Origin: Lacrimispora algidixylanolytica
GTDB lineage: Bacteria; Bacillota; Clostridia; Lachnospirales; Lachnospiraceae
Reading direction: 5' to 3'
Assembly: GCF_003609635.1 (NCBI RefSeq)
Contig: NZ_MCIA01000001.1
Coordinates: 1-64,000, forward strand
Length of the DNA stretch: 64,000 bases
The translations under genes were made by a program, and so were the position numbers. Positions 17,198 to 25,558 of this stretch are shown here, piece after piece. Under the pieces are notes generated by a model. That model was not told the origin of the DNA. It made no database searches and saw only the letters and a program-made list of their open reading frames with translations. The first letter of the stretch is position 1. Every line of letters begins with the position of its first letter.

Positions 17198-18122
17198 AGT
17201 TTACCTGAAGTCTTGTTAAATAACGTTCCACGCTTGTGATGGCATTGGCTCCATCCGATACAGCGGTGGAAATCTGTCTTAACTGCTTCGTACGTACATC
17301 TCCTACAGCAAAAATTCCAGGTACGTTGGTCTCACAATCTTCTCCTGCTTTGATGTATCCATGATCCATCTCCACCAAATTATTAAAGGCTTCACTTTGA
17401 GGATTGATTCCTACTGCAATAAATACTCCGTCAACAGCAAGCTTTCTGGTTTCTTCACTATCCGCATTCTTTAAAGTCAAGGATTCTACCTGATCTCCAC
17501 CCTCGATCTCTTCTACAACCGTATCCCAAATGATTTCCACATTCTCCTGGTTGAAAAGCTGGGTCTGGAGTGTCTTTGCTCCTCTTAACTGGTTTCTCCT
17601 ATGAATTAAGTATACTTTCTTACACATTCTTGCTAAGAAAATGGCATCTTCAATTGCCACGTCTCCTCCACCTACAACGGCGGCCACCTTATTACGGAAA
17701 AAGGCTCCATCACAGGTTGCGCAGTAAGACACGCCCATGCCAGTAAGCTCATTCTCTCCGATGACGCTTAGTTTCCGATACTGCGCTCCGGTTGCTATAA
17801 TGACAGCTTTTGTTACATAAGTTCTCTCTTCTCCCACTACAGTAAACTGACCTTCCCCGGCTTCGATTCTAAGAATCTCGTCGTTGGAGAATTCTGCTCC
17901 CAGCTTTTCCGCATGTTCCCTAAACTTCATGCCAAGATCATATCCGTTAATGCCTGGAAGTCCAGGATAATTGTCTACTTCATAGGTATTAAGTATCTGG
18001 CCTCCGCTGGCCATTTCTTTTTCAATTACTATCATTTTAAATTCTGCTCTTTTTCCGTATACGGCGGCAGTAAGTCCTGCTGGCCCTGAGCCAACAATTA
18101 CTACGTCATAAATGTCATTCAT
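17196..18122 (-). CDS. trxB: Thioredoxin-disulfide reductase
   Basis: This flavoenzyme reduces thioredoxin with NADPH. The FAD-binding GSGPAGLTAAVYGKRAE is at residues about 11-27, the redox-active SYCATCDGAFF at about 132-142 with the CATC pair, the NADPH-binding VVGGGDVAIEDA at about 149-160, and the C-terminal FAD motif GIFAVGDVRTKQLRQISTA at about 267-285. Length 308 residues is normal. The ATG at 18122 follows AGCAGGTAG. A consensus -10 and TTGCAT -35 lie upstream. It is probably monocistronic, converging on hpf. Confidence 0.95.
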   Translation of the reverse strand: MNDIYDVVIVGSGPAGLTAAVYGKRAEFKMIVIEKEMASGGQILNTYEVDNYPGLPGINGYDLGMKFREHAEKLGAEFSNDEILRIEAGEGQFTVVGEERTYVTKAVIIATGAQYRKLSVIGENELTGMGVSYCATCDGAFFRNKVAAVVGGGDVAIEDAIFLARMCKKVYLIHRRNQLRGAKTLQTQLFNQENVEIIWDTVVEEIEGGDQVESLTLKNADSEETRKLAVDGVFIAVGINPQSEAFNNLVEMDHGYIKAGEDCETNVPGIFAVGDVRTKQLRQISTAVSDGANAITSVERYLTRLQVN

Positions 18123-18173
18123 ATTTATCTACCTGCTTTCTTGTTTCAATCTGAAATAACTTTATCTGTTCTC

Positions 18174-18203
18174 ATTATATCTTACAAACTAGGAAGTATG
18201 CAA
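18174..18203 (-). promoter_or_regulatory. Sigma-A-type promoter for trxB
   Basis: On the minus strand a perfect TATAAT (18174-18179) lies 18 bases from TTGCAT (18198-18203). The predicted leader is about 45 bases. Confidence 0.6.
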
Positions 18204-18254
18204 TGTCTGATATAAGAGAAAAATGTAATGTATTAAGAAGCCTTTTTGACAATG

Positions 18255-18283
18255 TTGCATTGCCTCTGTCAATTTGGTAAAAT
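18255..18283 (+). promoter_or_regulatory. Promoter for the SDR gene
   Basis: TTGCAT (18255-18260) and TAAAAT (18278-18283) are 17 bases apart, with TGG directly before the -10. Transcription would start about 28 bases before the gene. A nearby TTGACA at 18246 is badly spaced. Confidence 0.55.
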
Positions 18284-18317
18284 ATCCCTATCATTAATGA
18301 AAGAAGGAGGAATATTC

Positions 18318-19049
18318 ATGTCCAGAAAAACGGTATTGATTACAGGCGCTTCCCGTGGAATCGGCAAGGCCATTGCTGTAAAATTTGCAAAAAAGGGATA
18401 CAATGTAGCCATTAACTGCCTGCGCAACGAGGATCAGTTGCTACAAACAAAAAAGGAATTGGAATCCTATCAGATCTCCTGCCTTTCTTATTTAGGAGAC
18501 ATGGGTGATCTAAACCAGTGCCAGGAATTCTATGACCGAATACGAAAACAGTTTGGCTCTCCGGATATTCTGGTAAATAATGCTGGCATCTCCTACATCG
18601 GTCTTCTCCAGGATATGAGTACCGAGGCCTGGGACCGGATCATACGCACCAACTTAACTTCTACCTTTAACTGCTCAAAGCTTGCTATCCCTGGTATGGT
18701 GGAGAAAAAATCCGGGAAGATCATTAATATCTCTTCCGTATGGGGCGTTGCGGGCGCTTCCTGCGAAGTTGCCTATTCCGCCACAAAAGGGGGAATTAAT
18801 GCTTTTACCAAAGCTCTAGCAAAAGAGCTTGCGCCCAGTAACATTCAGGTCAATGCTATCGCCTGCGGTGCCATTGATACGGAAATGAACCGCTTTTTAG
18901 AAGAAGACGAGTTAATTGCCCTTACAGAGGAAATTCCAACTGGCAGGCTTGGGAAAGCGGAAGAGGTTGCTGATCTGGTGTATCACCTTGGCTATAAAAA
19001 TGCTTATCTGACAGGACAGATTATCGGTCTTGATGGGGGCTGGATATAA
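18318..19049 (+). CDS. SDR-family oxidoreductase, FabG/YmfI-like
   Basis: This is a classical short-chain dehydrogenase of 243 residues. The NAD(P)-binding TGASRGIGKAIAVKF is at residues about 9-23, NNAGISYIG near 88, the catalytic Ser in IINISSVWGVAG near 138, the YSATKGG catalytic Tyr/Lys pair near 152-156, and the C-terminal LTGQIIGLDGGWI. The ATG at 18318 with AAGGAGG upstream is chosen over an in-frame extension to 18246, which overlaps the promoter. Substrate is unknown. By size and sequence it may be the EF-P 5-aminopentanone reductase (YmfI) type or a FabG-like reductase. It stands alone between its own promoter and a hairpin. Confidence 0.85.
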   Translation: MSRKTVLITGASRGIGKAIAVKFAKKGYNVAINCLRNEDQLLQTKKELESYQISCLSYLGDMGDLNQCQEFYDRIRKQFGSPDILVNNAGISYIGLLQDMSTEAWDRIIRTNLTSTFNCSKLAIPGMVEKKSGKIINISSVWGVAGASCEVAYSATKGGINAFTKALAKELAPSNIQVNAIACGAIDTEMNRFLEEDELIALTEEIPTGRLGKAEEVADLVYHLGYKNAYLTGQIIGLDGGWI

Positions 19050-19050
19050 A

Positions 19051-19072
19051 CCGACCATATTATATGTCGGTA
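19051..19072. terminator. Weak hairpin after the SDR gene
   Basis: CCGACcATATTATATGTCGG forms a nine-base imperfect stem just after the stop codon. It lacks a convincing U-tract, so termination is uncertain. Confidence 0.35.
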
Positions 19073-19436
19073 TGCCTTTATATTGTATCCAATGAAAGGC
19101 CTGCCGGCAGAATATCCCTTACGAATCTTGGAGTATACGAGTTTCCGTCATAGTGTTAAATTAACTTATTTCATTTATAATATACTCCTCTGCCACAATA
19201 ACCTGAAAGGTCATAAATAATAGCCCTTTATTAAATCATATGTTGAAGTTCAACTGCTGGTACATGAAGTTAGTAATTACCAAAATACAATTTTATAAAA
19301 TTAAACATTACACAATCATTATATGGCACATCTAGGATATTGTCAATATTCCTACCCTTAAATATCTAAGAAGTAATCTTTCTTGTCCTCCCTATGTAGA
19401 ATCCATCTCTTATTATAATATTTTCTCCCTATAACT
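19073..19436. other. Intergenic stretch with no recognised feature
   Basis: These 360 AT-rich bases separate the SDR gene from the yajC terminator. I find no frame with a supported start, no tRNA-like fold and no riboswitch consensus on either strand. The sequence holds only short inverted repeats such as GTTGAAGTTCAAC. Confidence 0.5.
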
Positions 19437-19475
19437 AAAAAAACGCCCGGAAAAAGAATTTCTTCTTCCGAGCGC
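19437..19475 (-). terminator. Intrinsic terminator after yajC
   Basis: On the minus strand CGCTCGG-(AAGAAGAAATTCTTTTT)-CCGGGCG, extended by AAGAA/TTCTT pairing, is followed by seven T residues. It ends the scfA-scfB-tgt-yajC direction. Confidence 0.9.
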
Positions 19476-19485
19476 TCTGCTTTTC

Positions 19486-19782
19486 TTATACTTCTGGCTT
19501 TTCAACCTCAACAACTGCTGATTTCTGCATAGGAATTCTACAGTTTTTATTATTACCAAATTCAACAATAACTGTATCTTCTGTCATATCAATGATCACA
19601 CCATAAAATCCGCTGGTTGTAAGAACGCTATCGCCTACTGCGATATTAGAAAGCATCTCCTGCTGTCTCTTCTTTTCTTTCTTCTGTGGTCTGATTGCAA
19701 TAAAATACATAAAGCCAAAGATTACTGCGATATAAAGAACCCAGAAACCCATGCCCATACTTCCGCCTGTTGCTAATAACAT
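19486..19782 (-). CDS. yajC: Preprotein translocase subunit YajC
   Basis: YajC is a small accessory of the SecDF-YajC membrane complex. The sequence has an N-terminal hydrophobic helix at residues about 8-30 (GFWVLYIAVIFGFMYFIAI), then IRPQKKEKKRQQEML and a small soluble domain with IAVGDSVLTTSGFYGVIID, all standard for the family. Length is 98 residues. The ATG at 19782 has AGGAGG eight bases upstream; a TTG six bases earlier is not needed. It follows tgt by about 55 bases, the usual tgt-yajC order, and has a strong terminator behind it. Confidence 0.94.
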   Translation of the reverse strand: MLLATGGSMGMGFWVLYIAVIFGFMYFIAIRPQKKEKKRQQEMLSNIAVGDSVLTTSGFYGVIIDMTEDTVIVEFGNNKNCRIPMQKSAVVEVEKPEV

Positions 19783-19838
19783 AACCAATTCCTCCTTATA
19801 TACGATCCGCTAAATTCCTGCGGTATCTTGTCCTGCTT

Positions 19839-20975
19839 TTAGGATTGACCTTCTGCCATTTTGGCAAGTTTTCTTTCCTTATATTCCCCATAACACTGAT
19901 TGTCAATCGCGTCACGAATCTCTTCCATCATTGTATTATAAAAATACAAATTATGCAAGACACTTAATCTCATACCCAGCATTTCTTTTGCCTTTAAAAG
20001 ATGCCTGATATAGGCTCTGCTATAGGACTTACAAGCTGGACACTGACAGCCTTCCTCAATCGGTCTGCGATCTAGTTCAAATTTGCTGTTGAACAGATTT
20101 AATTTTCCATAGTTGGTGTAGACATGTCCATGACGTCCATTTCTGGAAGGATAAACGCAATCAAAGAAATCTACGCCCCGTTCAACCGACTCTAAAATAT
20201 TAGCCGGTGTTCCCACTCCCATGAGATAGATAGGCTTGTTTTCAGGAAGATAGGGAACCGTCTCTTCTAAGATACGGTACATCTCAAAATGACTTTCCCC
20301 TACGGCAAGTCCCCCAAGAGCATATCCATCTAAGTCCATAGCGGATATGGTCTTTGCATGAGCGATACGAATATCTTCGTAGGTTCCACCCTGATTGATG
20401 CCAAATAAAAGCTGCTCTTTGTTGAGTGTCTCTGGAAGAGAATTCAGTCTTGCCATCTCGATGCGACTGCGGTCCAGCCATCTGGTGGTGCGGTCCACAC
20501 TATCTTGCATATACTTTCTAGTCGCAGGGTGAGGAGGACATTCATCAAAAGCCATGGCAATGGTTGAACCAAGGTTTGACTGAATCTGCATACTCTCCTC
20601 CGGTCCCATAAAGATCTTATGTCCATCAATATGAGACTGAAAGTAAACGCCTTCTTCTTTAATCTTTCTTAATCCGGTTAAGGAAAACACCTGGAAGCCA
20701 CCTGAATCCGTAAGGATAGGGCGGTCCCAGTTCATAAACTCATGCAGACCACCAAACTCTCTTATCACTTTATCACCGGTACGTACGTGAAGATGGTAGG
20801 TGTTAGATAATTGCACCTGGGTCTTAATGTCCCGTAAATCATCCGTGGAAACTGCGCCCTTAATGGCTGCTACGGTTCCTACGTTCATGAATACAGGGGT
20901 CTGTATGGTTCCATGGACTGTGGTAAGCTCTGCCCGTTTCGCCCTGCCATCCTTTTTTATAATCTTATAATTCAT
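19839..20975 (-). CDS. tgt: tRNA-guanine transglycosylase
   Basis: Tgt exchanges guanine-34 of GUN-anticodon tRNAs for the queuosine precursor preQ1 (or queuine when salvaged). The sequence shows MNVGTVAAIKGA, LTDSGGFQVFSL with the catalytic Asp, MAFDECPPHPA, GINQGGTYEDIR, LGGLAVGES, the substrate-binding VDFFDCVYPSRNGRHGHVYT with the second catalytic Asp, and the zinc site with CxC, C and H (residues about 306-340). Length 378 residues is complete. It lies between the SCIFF maturase gene and yajC; this adjacency recurs in Clostridia. Confidence 0.96.
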   Translation of the reverse strand: MNYKIIKKDGRAKRAELTTVHGTIQTPVFMNVGTVAAIKGAVSTDDLRDIKTQVQLSNTYHLHVRTGDKVIREFGGLHEFMNWDRPILTDSGGFQVFSLTGLRKIKEEGVYFQSHIDGHKIFMGPEESMQIQSNLGSTIAMAFDECPPHPATRKYMQDSVDRTTRWLDRSRIEMARLNSLPETLNKEQLLFGINQGGTYEDIRIAHAKTISAMDLDGYALGGLAVGESHFEMYRILEETVPYLPENKPIYLMGVGTPANILESVERGVDFFDCVYPSRNGRHGHVYTNYGKLNLFNSKFELDRRPIEEGCQCPACKSYSRAYIRHLLKAKEMLGMRLSVLHNLYFYNTMMEEIRDAIDNQCYGEYKERKLAKMAEGQS

Positions 20976-21032
20976 CGATTGTCCCTTACTTTTGTTCCTT
21001 GTTTTTAGTTACATGGCGGTAAGTTCTAAGGT

Positions 21033-22427
21033 TTAATCCTCTGCCAATGCAGCCTTGATCATGATGGAACATTCCACCCGTTTCTTTTCCATCTCACAAC
21101 CGATATCGTATGCATCTGTGATATTTCCATGGAAGTTATAGGAATTGGCTGCGCAGCCGCCGCTGCAGTAAAATCTTGCAAAGCAATCTTTGCATTTATC
21201 TTTTGCATATACGTTGCAAAGTTTAAATTCATCACGGATGGATGTATTAAGCAATCCATCATCTACATTTCCAAGAAGGTATTCTTCCTGGCCTACGAAC
21301 TGGTGGCAGGGATAAAAATCGCCCCATGGAGTGACTGCAAGATATTCAGTTCCTGAACCGCATCCAGAAAGTCGCTTTGCCACACATGGGCCTTGCTGCA
21401 GATCAATGTTAAAATGGAAGAAATTAAAGCCATTTCCTTCTTTATGACGTTTGATGTATTCCACTGCAAGGTTATCGTACTCTTCAATGATTTGAGGAAT
21501 GTCTTCTTCACGGATGGCGTAATACTCATCTGCCTGAGCTACTACTGGTTCAATGGACATGCTCTTAAAGCCAAGGTCTGCAAATTCCAAAACATCTTTT
21601 GCAAAATCCATGTTCTCTCTGGTAAAGGTACCTCTGATATAATAATCCTTGTTTTCTCTAAGCTCTGCAAACTTCTGGAACTTTGGCACGATTAATTCGT
21701 AGCTTCCTTTTCCATTGCGGAATGGACGCATCCGGTCATTGACTTCCTTACGTCCGTCAAGACTTAATACCACATTGCTCATTTCCCGGTTGCAAAATTC
21801 CATGATCTCGTCATTTAAAAGGACACCGTTGGTTGTCATGGTAAAACGGAAGTTCTTATTATATTCTTTCTCTTTTGAGCGTCCGTATTCAACAAGTTGC
21901 TTTACAACTTCCCAGTTCATAAGAGGTTCGCCACCAAAGAAGTCTATTTCCAGGTTTCTTCGGTTGCCGGAATTGACAAGAAGGTAATCAAGAGCCTTCT
22001 TACCAACCTCAAAAGACATGAGAGCACGACGGCCGTGATACTCGCCTTCTTCTGCAAAGCAATACTGACATGCCAGGTTGCAATCATGAGCAATATGTAA
22101 ACAGAGCGCCTTTACTACGGTCTTTCTCTTTTTAAAATCCACCACATAATCATGGTATACATCTTTTGAAAATAATTCGCCCGCATCAATGAGATACTGG
22201 ATTTCTTCCAATGCCTCTGAAATTTCTGTTTCTGGATAAGTATCTTTTAAACGGCTTACTACTTCAGCCTCTACTTCACTTGAAAGCTTCTCTGGCTTTT
22301 CCATATCAGGAATGAATCCCTTAGCCGCGGAAACTGCGTCATACATTATAGCATCTACGGAATGAACGGCTCCGCTGTTGACATCCAATATAATATGGAA
22401 GCCATTATTAATATATTGATGAATCAC
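21033..22427 (-). CDS. scfB: Radical SAM maturase of SCIFF ranthipeptide
   Basis: ScfB installs a Cys-Thr thioether cross-link in the SCIFF precursor encoded just upstream. The radical SAM CxxxCxxC triad is in HDCNLACQYCFAEEGEY (residues about 109-125). A SPASM-type auxiliary cluster region spans about 345-440, with CGSGTEYLAVTPWGDFYPCH, CKDCFARFYCSGGC and a final GCEMEKKR Cys. The N-terminal 85 residues form a RiPP-recognition-like part. Length 464 residues matches the family. The GTG start at 22427 has AGGAG seven bases upstream. The short scfA-scfB gap holds a hairpin that could adjust the precursor-to-enzyme ratio. Confidence 0.95.
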   Translation of the reverse strand: MIHQYINNGFHIILDVNSGAVHSVDAIMYDAVSAAKGFIPDMEKPEKLSSEVEAEVVSRLKDTYPETEISEALEEIQYLIDAGELFSKDVYHDYVVDFKKRKTVVKALCLHIAHDCNLACQYCFAEEGEYHGRRALMSFEVGKKALDYLLVNSGNRRNLEIDFFGGEPLMNWEVVKQLVEYGRSKEKEYNKNFRFTMTTNGVLLNDEIMEFCNREMSNVVLSLDGRKEVNDRMRPFRNGKGSYELIVPKFQKFAELRENKDYYIRGTFTRENMDFAKDVLEFADLGFKSMSIEPVVAQADEYYAIREEDIPQIIEEYDNLAVEYIKRHKEGNGFNFFHFNIDLQQGPCVAKRLSGCGSGTEYLAVTPWGDFYPCHQFVGQEEYLLGNVDDGLLNTSIRDEFKLCNVYAKDKCKDCFARFYCSGGCAANSYNFHGNITDAYDIGCEMEKKRVECSIMIKAALAED

Positions 22428-22493
22428 TTGTATTCTCCTAACTTTACAAAAAGGTTGACCCTTGGATTAACGATTCCCAGACAAGCGAAGGAA

Positions 22494-22519
22494 CCCCTAC
22501 TGTCTTAAGACCGTAGGGG
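22494..22519 (-). terminator. Hairpin between scfA and scfB
   Basis: CCCCTACgGTCTTAAGACaGTAGGGG forms a near-perfect 12-bp stem. A poor T-tract follows (TTCCTTCG), so partial termination or protection of the short scfA transcript is more likely than a full stop. Confidence 0.65.
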
Positions 22520-22560
22520 CATTAGCTTCTCTGCCTTATGGCTGTTCTATACAGTTTTAA

Positions 22561-22707
22561 TTAGCGGTTGGTGTTCTCACAGCTCTGGTTTCCTACTGTA
22601 CAGGATGTCTTGCAAGCAGACTGACAAGATGTCTGGCACTCGCCACAGCCGCCTTTTTTCATAGATTCTTTTAATGTACTGGAACTTAATGTTTTAACGT
22701 GCTTCAT
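22561..22707 (-). CDS. scfA: SCIFF ranthipeptide precursor (six Cys in 45)
   Basis: This 48-residue peptide has the SCIFF pattern. A leader MKHVKTLSSSTLKESMKK is followed by a core with six Cys at positions 21, 24, 28, 32, 36 and 43, and the Thr residues at 26, 34 and 37 are potential thioether partners. It is modified by the ScfB radical SAM enzyme next door. SCIFF is one of the most conserved RiPP precursors across Clostridia and is thought to signal or regulate rather than kill. The ATG at 22707 has AGGAGGT eight bases upstream. An in-frame extension upstream is promoter sequence. Confidence 0.96.
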   Translation of the reverse strand: MKHVKTLSSSTLKESMKKGGCGECQTSCQSACKTSCTVGNQSCENTNR

Positions 22708-22743
22708 AAACTTACACCTCCTGTATTCACATAATTCCTTGCG

Positions 22744-22772
22744 ATTATACCACATGTTATTTACCAGTGCAA
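22744..22772 (-). promoter_or_regulatory. Strong sigma-A-type promoter for scfA
   Basis: On the minus strand TTGCAC (22767-22772) and a perfect TATAAT (22744-22749) are 17 bases apart, with TGG before the -10. Transcription begins about 30 bases before scfA. Confidence 0.8.
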
Positions 22773-22826
22773 GATGAATCGGCCTCGTAAAATGGGGGAG
22801 GATTGCTAGAAATAGGCCAAACTCAT

Positions 22827-22857
22827 AGAATATCCTACATGCCAGAGGAATATACTA
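22827..22857 (+). promoter_or_regulatory. Possible forespore (sigma-G/F-like) promoter
   Basis: AGAATA (22827-22832) and TATACTA (22851-22857) are 18 bases apart. They resemble the sigma-G pattern TGAATA / CATACTA with one mismatch in each box. It points at the TIGR04086-type membrane protein. No convincing sigma-A -35 accompanies TATACT. Confidence 0.3.
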
Positions 22858-22888
22858 AACCATAAGACAAGATGTGAGGAGTAACTCA

Positions 22889-23248
22889 ATGGAAAAATCA
22901 AAGCTTCAGGTCACACTTAGAAATCTACTCATCACTTACATACTGACCGGTATCCTGCTTGTTGTCCTAGCCTTGGCACTTTATAAATTCCAATTAAAGG
23001 AAGGCCAGATTCGCCTGGGAGTCAATGCGGTTTACATCATCACCTGTTTATTTGGTGGAATATTGATGGGGAAAAGTATCCGGCAGAGAAGATTCTTTTG
23101 GGGACTTTTGCTGGGACTGCTTTATTTCGTAGTTTTGCTCGCAGTTTCATTTTTGATGAACAAAGGAATTAATGGATCTATGAATCAGATCCTGACTACC
23201 ATGGCTATCTGCGCAGCAAGTGGAACTGCGGGAGGAATGCTAAGTTAA
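22889..23248 (+). CDS. TIGR04086-type membrane protein (119 aa)
   Basis: This small integral membrane protein has four predicted hydrophobic segments at about residues 17-37, 49-68, 76-94 and 100-119. Charged connectors include a KSIRQRRFF loop. It matches the TIGR04086/YrzE-like group, which in Firmicutes sits near yajC-tgt and, in Clostridia, near the SCIFF genes. Function is unknown. I use the ATG at 22889, nine bases after GAGGAG; a GTG at 22874 overlaps that ribosome binding site. It is divergent from scfA and followed by a strong terminator. Confidence 0.82.
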   Translation: MEKSKLQVTLRNLLITYILTGILLVVLALALYKFQLKEGQIRLGVNAVYIITCLFGGILMGKSIRQRRFFWGLLLGLLYFVVLLAVSFLMNKGINGSMNQILTTMAICAASGTAGGMLS

Positions 23249-23270
23249 GGATTAGGGAAAGTAGCCAATA

Positions 23271-23322
23271 AAAAATGCGTCTGGACCTAGCAATATTTGC
23301 TGGTTCCAGACGCGTTTTTTAT
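23271..23322. terminator. Bidirectional intrinsic terminator
   Basis: GCGTCTGGAacc / ggtTCCAGACGC forms a 12-bp stem around a TAGCAATATTTGCT loop that is itself self-complementary. It is flanked by AAAAAA on the left and TTTTTT on the right. It serves the TIGR04086 gene and the convergent lspA. Confidence 0.92.
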
Positions 23323-23374
23323 TTATGAATTCCAATCCTTAATTGCTGTGGCTCATAATTATGGAAACTCTTCT

Positions 23375-23842
23375 CTAGCGATCACGTATGGTACGAATCA
23401 GTTCTACAATCAAATAAATGGCTGCACCTAGAAAAATGAAGATATCTCCCAGATTAAATACCACCTTTTTCAGCTTTCCAAATTGCAGACTAAAATAATC
23501 TACTACATAATGGCGGAACAATCTGTCGTATAAATTACTTACAGCACCTCCAAGTACTATGGCTAGGGCAAATTTGTCTGCAATTCTTCCTTTTGTTTTT
23601 AAAAGTCCACCTAGCATTCCTCCAATAAAGGTTGCTACTATAAGTGGAATCATCTGAACCACCTCGGGGCGATCTTTTAAGAAACCAAAAGAAAATCCCG
23701 GATTGTGATTTTTATACAGAAGGATTTTACCGTTGGTCCCTTTTAATTCTTTGGGGAACTGACTTTCCTCCTGTTCTTCTATGGAACTTTTTATGAAAAG
23801 GTCCACTGCTGCCAATAATACGATGACACCAATAAATATCAT
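23375..23842 (-). CDS. lspA: Lipoprotein signal peptidase (signal peptidase II)
   Basis: LspA cleaves signal peptides of diacylated prolipoproteins in the membrane. The 155-residue protein has four hydrophobic segments. The NHNPGFSFGFL motif corresponds to the conserved Asn/Gly segment of the family, LGGAVSNLYDRLFRHYVVDYF carries the first catalytic Asp, and VFNLGDIFIFLGAAIYL carries the second. The ATG at 23842 has AAGGAG nine bases upstream; the 11-residue extension in frame is not needed. The sequence is divergent from model LspA proteins, but both catalytic Asp residues are present. Confidence 0.9.
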   Translation of the reverse strand: MIFIGVIVLLAAVDLFIKSSIEEQEESQFPKELKGTNGKILLYKNHNPGFSFGFLKDRPEVVQMIPLIVATFIGGMLGGLLKTKGRIADKFALAIVLGGAVSNLYDRLFRHYVVDYFSLQFGKLKKVVFNLGDIFIFLGAAIYLIVELIRTIRDR

Positions 23843-23919
23843 GACAAACACTCCTTCCGCCTTTATTATCTCCAACTCGCTGGACTTTTTATCCCTTGAA
23901 TTGAATCTTACCCTTATAC

Positions 23920-25353
23920 TTAACTTCTCATCTCTATAAATGGTCCACCCTTTTTATCCAGATAAGCTCTTGTAATAACGACAGAGCCGATACTTGGATC
24001 TTTGGGAATCTCATACATAATATCTAGCATAAAGTTCTCAATAATCGCGCGCAGTGCTCTTGCACCCGTCTTCTTCTTTAAGGCTTCCTCAGCAATCCAC
24101 TCCAGAGACTCCTCTTCAAAAGAAAGTTGTACCTCGTCCAATTCCAAAAGCTTTTTGTACTGTTTTAATATGGCATTCCTAGGTTCCTTTAAAACACGAA
24201 TCAACAACTCCTTGTTAAGAGATTCAAGAGTTACGCTTATGGGAAGGCGGCCTAAGAATTCTGGTATCATGCCGAACTTTCTTAAATCCTCATTGGTTAC
24301 CTGGAATAAGATATTGGAATCCTTTTCGTATTGATCCTTTAACTCTGCGGAAAATCCAATGGAGGACTTTTCTTTTAATCGCTCTTTGATAATATCCTCA
24401 AGATCTGCAAATGCACCTCCGCAGATAAAGAGTATATTATCGGTCCGAACTGAAGTCATAGGAGTAAGTGCATTTTTCTGGTTAGAACCCACTGGAACCT
24501 CAACCGTGCTTCCCTCTAAAAGCTTAAGTAGCTCCTGCTGAACGGATTCTCCGCTGACATCACGGCTGCTGGTATTTTTTTTCTTCGCAATCTTATCAAT
24601 CTCATCAATAAAAATAATTCCCCGCTCTGCCTTATCCACATCATTATCGGCTGCGGAAAGAAGCTTTGATACCACACTCTCTATATCATCGCCTATGTAG
24701 CCGGCTTCGGTTAAGGAGGTGGCATCGGCTATGGCCAGGGGAACATCTAAGAGCTTTGCAAGGGTTTTAACCAGATACGTCTTTCCGCTGCCAGTAGGAC
24801 CAATCATTAAGATATTGGACTTCTCAATCTGTACATTGCCTTCCTCATCTATGATTCCCTTGTCTGCCAGATAAACTCTTTTATAATGATTATACACAGC
24901 CACAGAAATGACTTTCTTTGCCTGTTCCTGCCCAATGACATAATCATCAAGCTTCTGACGAATTACATGAGGCGCAGGGATATCCTTTAAGCTCATCTCT
25001 GGTTTTGATTCTTTATCGGAACGCTTTTTGATTTTCTGCTTCTTTGGTATATCAAAATCTTGACTGTTTAGCTTGCCAAGATCATTTAAATTCAAATTCA
25101 TATATGGCATGTTGGGAATCTTACTTAGATCTAATCCACCCTGGGTCACAGAATCAAAGGCCTTTTGCATACAATCATGGCATAGATTCATGGAACCAGG
25201 CATAGCGATCATGGTTCCTGTTACACTTTCTGGTCTTCGACAGACGTAACAGATCTTTTCATATTCATCCTGATCATTCTTCGCATCTTCTCCATCAGAG
25301 CCATGGACATTGGTGTCTTCCATCTTCTCCTCCAGCATATCTTTATCGTTCAA
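23920..25353 (-). CDS. clpX: ClpX-type AAA+ unfoldase (paralogous form)
   Basis: This 477-residue AAA+ ATPase resembles ClpX, which unfolds proteins and feeds them to ClpP. A zinc-binding domain with CYVC and CHDC pairs is at residues about 35-70, after a 30-residue acidic extension. Walker A GPTGSGKT and Walker B IIFIDEIDKIAKK follow. The pore loop is GYIGDD rather than the usual GYVGED. The SSIGFSAELKD loop contains IGF, the tripeptide that docks ClpX to ClpP. The TTG start at 25353 has GAAGGAG eight bases upstream. No clpP is adjacent, and divergence from standard ClpX suggests a second copy. Confidence 0.85.
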   Translation of the reverse strand: MNDKDMLEEKMEDTNVHGSDGEDAKNDQDEYEKICYVCRRPESVTGTMIAMPGSMNLCHDCMQKAFDSVTQGGLDLSKIPNMPYMNLNLNDLGKLNSQDFDIPKKQKIKKRSDKESKPEMSLKDIPAPHVIRQKLDDYVIGQEQAKKVISVAVYNHYKRVYLADKGIIDEEGNVQIEKSNILMIGPTGSGKTYLVKTLAKLLDVPLAIADATSLTEAGYIGDDIESVVSKLLSAADNDVDKAERGIIFIDEIDKIAKKKNTSSRDVSGESVQQELLKLLEGSTVEVPVGSNQKNALTPMTSVRTDNILFICGGAFADLEDIIKERLKEKSSIGFSAELKDQYEKDSNILFQVTNEDLRKFGMIPEFLGRLPISVTLESLNKELLIRVLKEPRNAILKQYKKLLELDEVQLSFEEESLEWIAEEALKKKTGARALRAIIENFMLDIMYEIPKDPSIGSVVITRAYLDKKGGPFIEMRS

Positions 25354-25487
25354 TCTATGTTCTCCTTCTATTTGTAATTATATACTCTCCACTAGATTAT
25401 TATAAAGCATTTAAAACACTCCTACAAGTGCGGACAAGGAATTTAGATTTTTTTAATGAATGGTTGTGAAACGGTTTATATATGAAA

Positions 25488-25535
25488 ATACCCCTATATA
25501 GGACATTTATAGTTCAACGTCCTATATAGGGGTAT
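25488..25535. terminator. Perfect 17-bp hairpin between htrA and clpX
   Basis: ATACCCCTATATAGGAC and its exact reverse complement flank a 14-nt loop. On the minus strand TTTTCATAT follows, and the hairpin starts 24 bases after the htrA stop. It is a likely terminator or RNA stabiliser. Confidence 0.75.
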
Positions 25536-25558
25536 GATTAAAAAAACTATGGTTTATC

